Below are positions 60,931 to 64,000 of a stretch of 64,000 nt of DNA, piece by piece. Both the position numbers and the translations under genes were made by a program. Numbering within the stretch: the first letter of the stretch is position 1; every line of letters starts with the position of its first letter. The stretch is from Varanus komodoensis. Lineage: Eukaryota; Chordata; Lepidosauria; Squamata; Varanidae. The DNA is taken from NCBI RefSeq assembly GCF_004798865.1, contig NW_025335505.1, positions 21,798,666 to 21,862,665 of the forward strand. Direction: 5' to 3'. The notes under the pieces were generated by a model. It searched no databases. It was not told the origin of the DNA and worked only from the letters and a program-made list of their open reading frames with translations.

Positions 60931-61774
60931 ATGTGTGGGTTGTTGCTGAAGTGAGGATTATAGTGATGTCTGAACCCACCTCACCAACGAGCCATCATTT
61001 GTTAACCCATGAAGAGAAACCACGATTGGGTTTGCATGTCATGCTCACCCACAGTAGCTTTAGTGTGTTGTTTGAACCTGGTACCACACAGGTGTGGAAT
61101 GACTTCTTTGTGGGTAGTAAGTCATCACCATGAGCCATGGCTGGTGCTGCTCCTGGTATTGCTGTGCCATCTAAACTTGGATGGCATAGTAAGCACAGGT
61201 GAAATCTTGATGGCTACATAGCCATTTGGCCAGAGTGGCAGAAAGTTTTGGTGCTCCAGTCAAACTGCTCTCATGAGCTGTCCGAGGTTGACCTTGGCAG
61301 TTGACCTTGGCTTCTTTGCACTGTGCGTCTCATCATCAAGCCCCACTCAGGGACAGAGACTGCTGTGTGGGGCAGAGCAGCACTCTGCTGAGGTATTGTG
61401 CACTATCGACTCCATCAATGAGCTCTTACTCCAAGAGAAGTGCACCTGGTGGAGGTCCAGTCCTATGCTGTTTCCACACATGCTTCTTTTGGACATATAG
61501 ATGGTTACACACAAAGCTTGATTTGAGTCAGGGTCTATTCTTAATGACTGACCTAACAGATAAAACCCATGAATGAAATGTCATGATAAACTAATGCGTC
61601 TAGGCAGTTCTAGAGGGTCTTTAACTCATCGCTTAATTTTTAGAGCCAATCTTCTTGCGGTAGGAGTGGGAGGAGGGAGATCTTTTGCATCGCACGTCAG
61701 GATTGTCTAGCCACTTTTGAACTCTAGCATGTATCTTTTTAGAAATCCATTGAGGACTGGTTGGATGCAGACGA

Positions 61775-61955
61775 ACAGTGCAAATCCTATGCATTTTTAC
61801 ATGGAAGCAAGTGCAGGGCTAAGCACATGACCCAGGAGGAAGCCCCATTGACCTTAATAGGTCTTGCTTCTTAGTTGAGATAGATCCAGTTGCATCAATA
61901 GGCATAGGTTACTTTGGTCCTGTTGATTTCATTTGGATCCATGCCCAACACACAA
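61775..61955. repeat. Copy of the 'aatcctatgca' palindromic repeat family
   Basis: The phrases 'tgcaaatcctatgcattttt', 'aggaagccccattgacctta' and 'ataggtcttgcttcttagtt' follow the family order. The next stretch (61890-61945: 'gttactttggtcctgttgat', 'ttcatttggatccatgccca') may be a second, more diverged copy. Confidence 0.55.
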
Positions 61956-62940
61956 TAAAAAATCAGAACTAAATATGAAATAAGCTGCTTGGAAAAACAG
62001 GATGCTCCTTCCTCAATTGTACCTTTAACTTGACCACTAGCACAAAACTCAAGCCTGTCAAAAAAGTTGCTCACAGCCTATATTCTGAGGCAGCTTTAAT
62101 TCATTTGTTCTCTAAACTTGGACCTTATTTTGAAGTTGTCTATGTTGCCTTAGGCAGCCAGTGCTATTTGAAAAACATCAGTGTTTAGCTGTAGAAAAGT
62201 CCAAGCTATTGCATTTCTTTAGTGGCCTAGTTTGTACCCTGTTACAAAGTTTTAATTAAGTTCTTCAAGATAATTGGATTAGGAAAGCTAATTATCTACC
62301 AGATTTTGAACACCTCATTGGTGTCAAAAAAGTACTCTGGGAGCAGCACTCAGGAGCAGATGAGGGAATTTGAGGAAACTTGAATATTTATTAACCCCCC
62401 CCCCCACTTCTAACAACAGGAGTGTAGGAATAATGTTGACATTAAATACAATTATAAAATAACGCAATTTAAAAAGAAACAAACACATTCTAATTTGCTT
62501 TGAAATATGAGGATCTCGTTTGAAATCTCTACTTCACTTCAACTGTAGTGAGTGCTAATGAAGATGGGGAAAATCTTATGATATGGAAAGTTTAGGGAGG
62601 CAAGAGAATGAACTACAGGACTGGGCTTCGAAGGACGTCTGCACTGAATTGGCAAGAAAGAGGATGCTTCCGCTGTAGCAGTTGCAGTGCATTAGCTTGC
62701 TATGATTATATCTACTCTCAGGACAAGTTCCATTTCTACAACCTTCCACCCCATCAGGGGCTAGTACTAAGGACCAAACGTTGTGTAACATTAATTGTGC
62801 AGCATGCACGAGGCTTAATTTTTCCTCTACAGTAAGTGCATGTGTCTTCAGAATGGATCAGAACCGCCATAAGCTGTAAGTGGAAGACAGTTTCACAAGG
62901 CAAACACTGTTTACTTTCTGAAATCTGCCTTTCTGTCCCA
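61956..62940. other. Region upstream of NRSN1, unrecognised, with a candidate conserved block
   Basis: The block at about 62215-62310 is AT-rich with several homeodomain-type cores (ttaatt, taattgg, taattatc) and no repeat resemblance. The rest is unremarkable, with a C run at about 62396-62405. Confidence 0.4.
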
Positions 62941-62944
62941 TGTA

Positions 62945-63344
62945 GGTCAACTGGCATCAGTAGAGAGTTAGAAGTAGTGCGTATCCTTCCCTGTGTGCCC
63001 TTCTGTCCCTGGAGGTCTGAGGCAGAGGTCCTTCGTTGGGAACCCTCCTTGAAAGAGATTAGGAAGGTGGTTACCCAGAGGAGGGCCTTCTCTGTGGTGG
63101 CACCCCAATTATGGAATACACTCGCCAGAGAGGTTGCCTGGCACCAATGCTTTTTTCTTTTTGGCACCAGGGAAAAACTGTTTTATTTCCCCATTATCTG
63201 AATGTTTAATCATTTTAATGTGGTTTTATGTTATTGTATTACTGGATCCTGTGGCATTTTATTTGTTGCTTATTGAAAGTCATCCTGAGACACCAGTAGA
63301 TGGATGGTCTATAAAAGTTTTAAACAAACAAACAAACAAACAAA
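62945..63344 (+). mobile_element. L2-like LINE, RT end and 3' UTR with (AAAC)n tail
   Basis: The frame through 62945-63201 reads 'REVAWHQCFFLFGTREKLFY' after RRAFSVVAPQLWNTL, matching the C-terminal end of L2-like ORF2 (compare the decayed 'ESFLCGGAPTME' stretch at 20.86 kb). A short 3' UTR follows and ends in an AAAC repeat (63322-63344). The copy is 5' truncated. Confidence 0.8.
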
Positions 63345-64000
63345 ATTTTGGATTCATATTTGTTGCCTTTTTCTAGATTGTGCCCGTGCCAGGTATTCTG
63401 TCGGGCAGATGAATTACCCTTTATTGGTTAATGCAGAGGCAGGAAAAATCTGCCTACTCTCAGGCCACTTACTAACATGGCAAGACGTTCATGTGCAATT
63501 CTTTGTTCATGCATGTTTTAAAGACTTGCATGAACTTGTGCTTCATTTGACCATTACCTGACCTCACACAAAACCTTTAGATTCCTTTTTCCTACATTTT
63601 AAATTCTCATACAATGAGAACTCATACAATGACAACAGTTGAAAACTTGAGATGCAATTCAAGACTGACCCAGTTTGCATGCTTTCAGGGTAGTTAAAAA
63701 GTGGCTTGTTCCTTACAGTGCTCATGCTGGTTAAATGCCAGAGGGATATTTCCATTTTTACCCTCAGTGTGGCTTCCTGTATTGTGCAGACTTGGCCAGA
63801 GTGGCTTGTTGCAAACTGCTCAGGGCAGAGGGTTTGATTCAGGTTTCTGAGACCTCTTGTTACCCATGGTCACAAGCCAGTTTTGCAAGAGATGGAAATC
63901 ATGCTGCCTAGATAATTATGCCAATTCCCCTGGCATGCAAAACACCACCTTGCTTCCAACAACTCAATAACCTGCACTCAAGGATAAAGTATGGGTTCAG
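63345..64000. other. Region upstream of NRSN1, nothing recognised
   Basis: This last stretch has no repeat or coding signal that I can support. Confidence 0.5.

Noticed and set aside
61290-61312. Duplicated 'ttgaccttggc' as a nuclear-receptor site
   Set aside because: The words are only half-sites with an uncommon spacing; there is no other support.
1-64000. CRISPR arrays, prokaryote-type operons, LTR retroviruses or Polintons
   Set aside because: Nothing in the window has these forms; the direct repeats are microsatellites or transposon ends and the only polymerases are of non-LTR LINEs.

Overview
This window is nuclear DNA of a vertebrate, most likely a squamate reptile (a lizard). Two genes can be recognised from spliced protein similarity. 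The repeats fit a squamate: L2-like and CR1 LINE ends, a BovB-type endonuclease piece, an L1 ORF2 piece, tRNA-, MIR- and 5S-related SINEs, and two abundant palindromic families with the look of DNA-transposon MITEs. No species can be named from sequence alone.

Region 1 (1-21.9 kb) is the 3' part of DCDC2 on the + strand. Three coding exons (12217-12317, 20014-20301, 21758-21862) join in frame to give 163 residues of the acidic C-terminal tail, ending in a sequence close to the human C-terminus. The exons for both doublecortin domains lie left of the window. The introns hold a 5' LINE piece with an endonuclease domain (1-1080, antisense), a second and different LINE with an RT domain (about 3967-5615, antisense), CR1 ends, a 5S-related SINE and a long L2-like 3' end (20.5-21.2 kb).

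Region 2 (21.9-36.2 kb) lies between the two convergent genes. It contains MITE-like palindromes, an L1 ORF2 fragment, a BovB endonuclease fragment and short CR1 and MIR-like pieces.

Region 3 (36.2-about 47.8 kb) is NRSN1 (neurensin-1) on the - strand. Two coding exons (39104-38913 and 36770-36372) join at a phase-0 intron to give a complete 196-residue, two-membrane-segment protein. A strong CpG island at about 47.0-47.8 kb is the best candidate for its promoter and first non-coding exon. The tail-to-tail order DCDC2 > < NRSN1 is the order I recall from the human genome.

Region 4 (47.8-64 kb) has no recognisable gene. It is a repeat-rich stretch upstream of NRSN1 with several MITE copies, SINEs, L2-like tails, short telomere-like tracts and microsatellites. 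I found no convincing new multi-gene system. The most useful unexplained items are several inverted-repeat elements (about 48.4-48.77, 28.48-28.82, 23.1-23.26 and 41.5-41.6 kb), perfect short hairpins inside DCDC2 introns, and the 5S-headed SINE.
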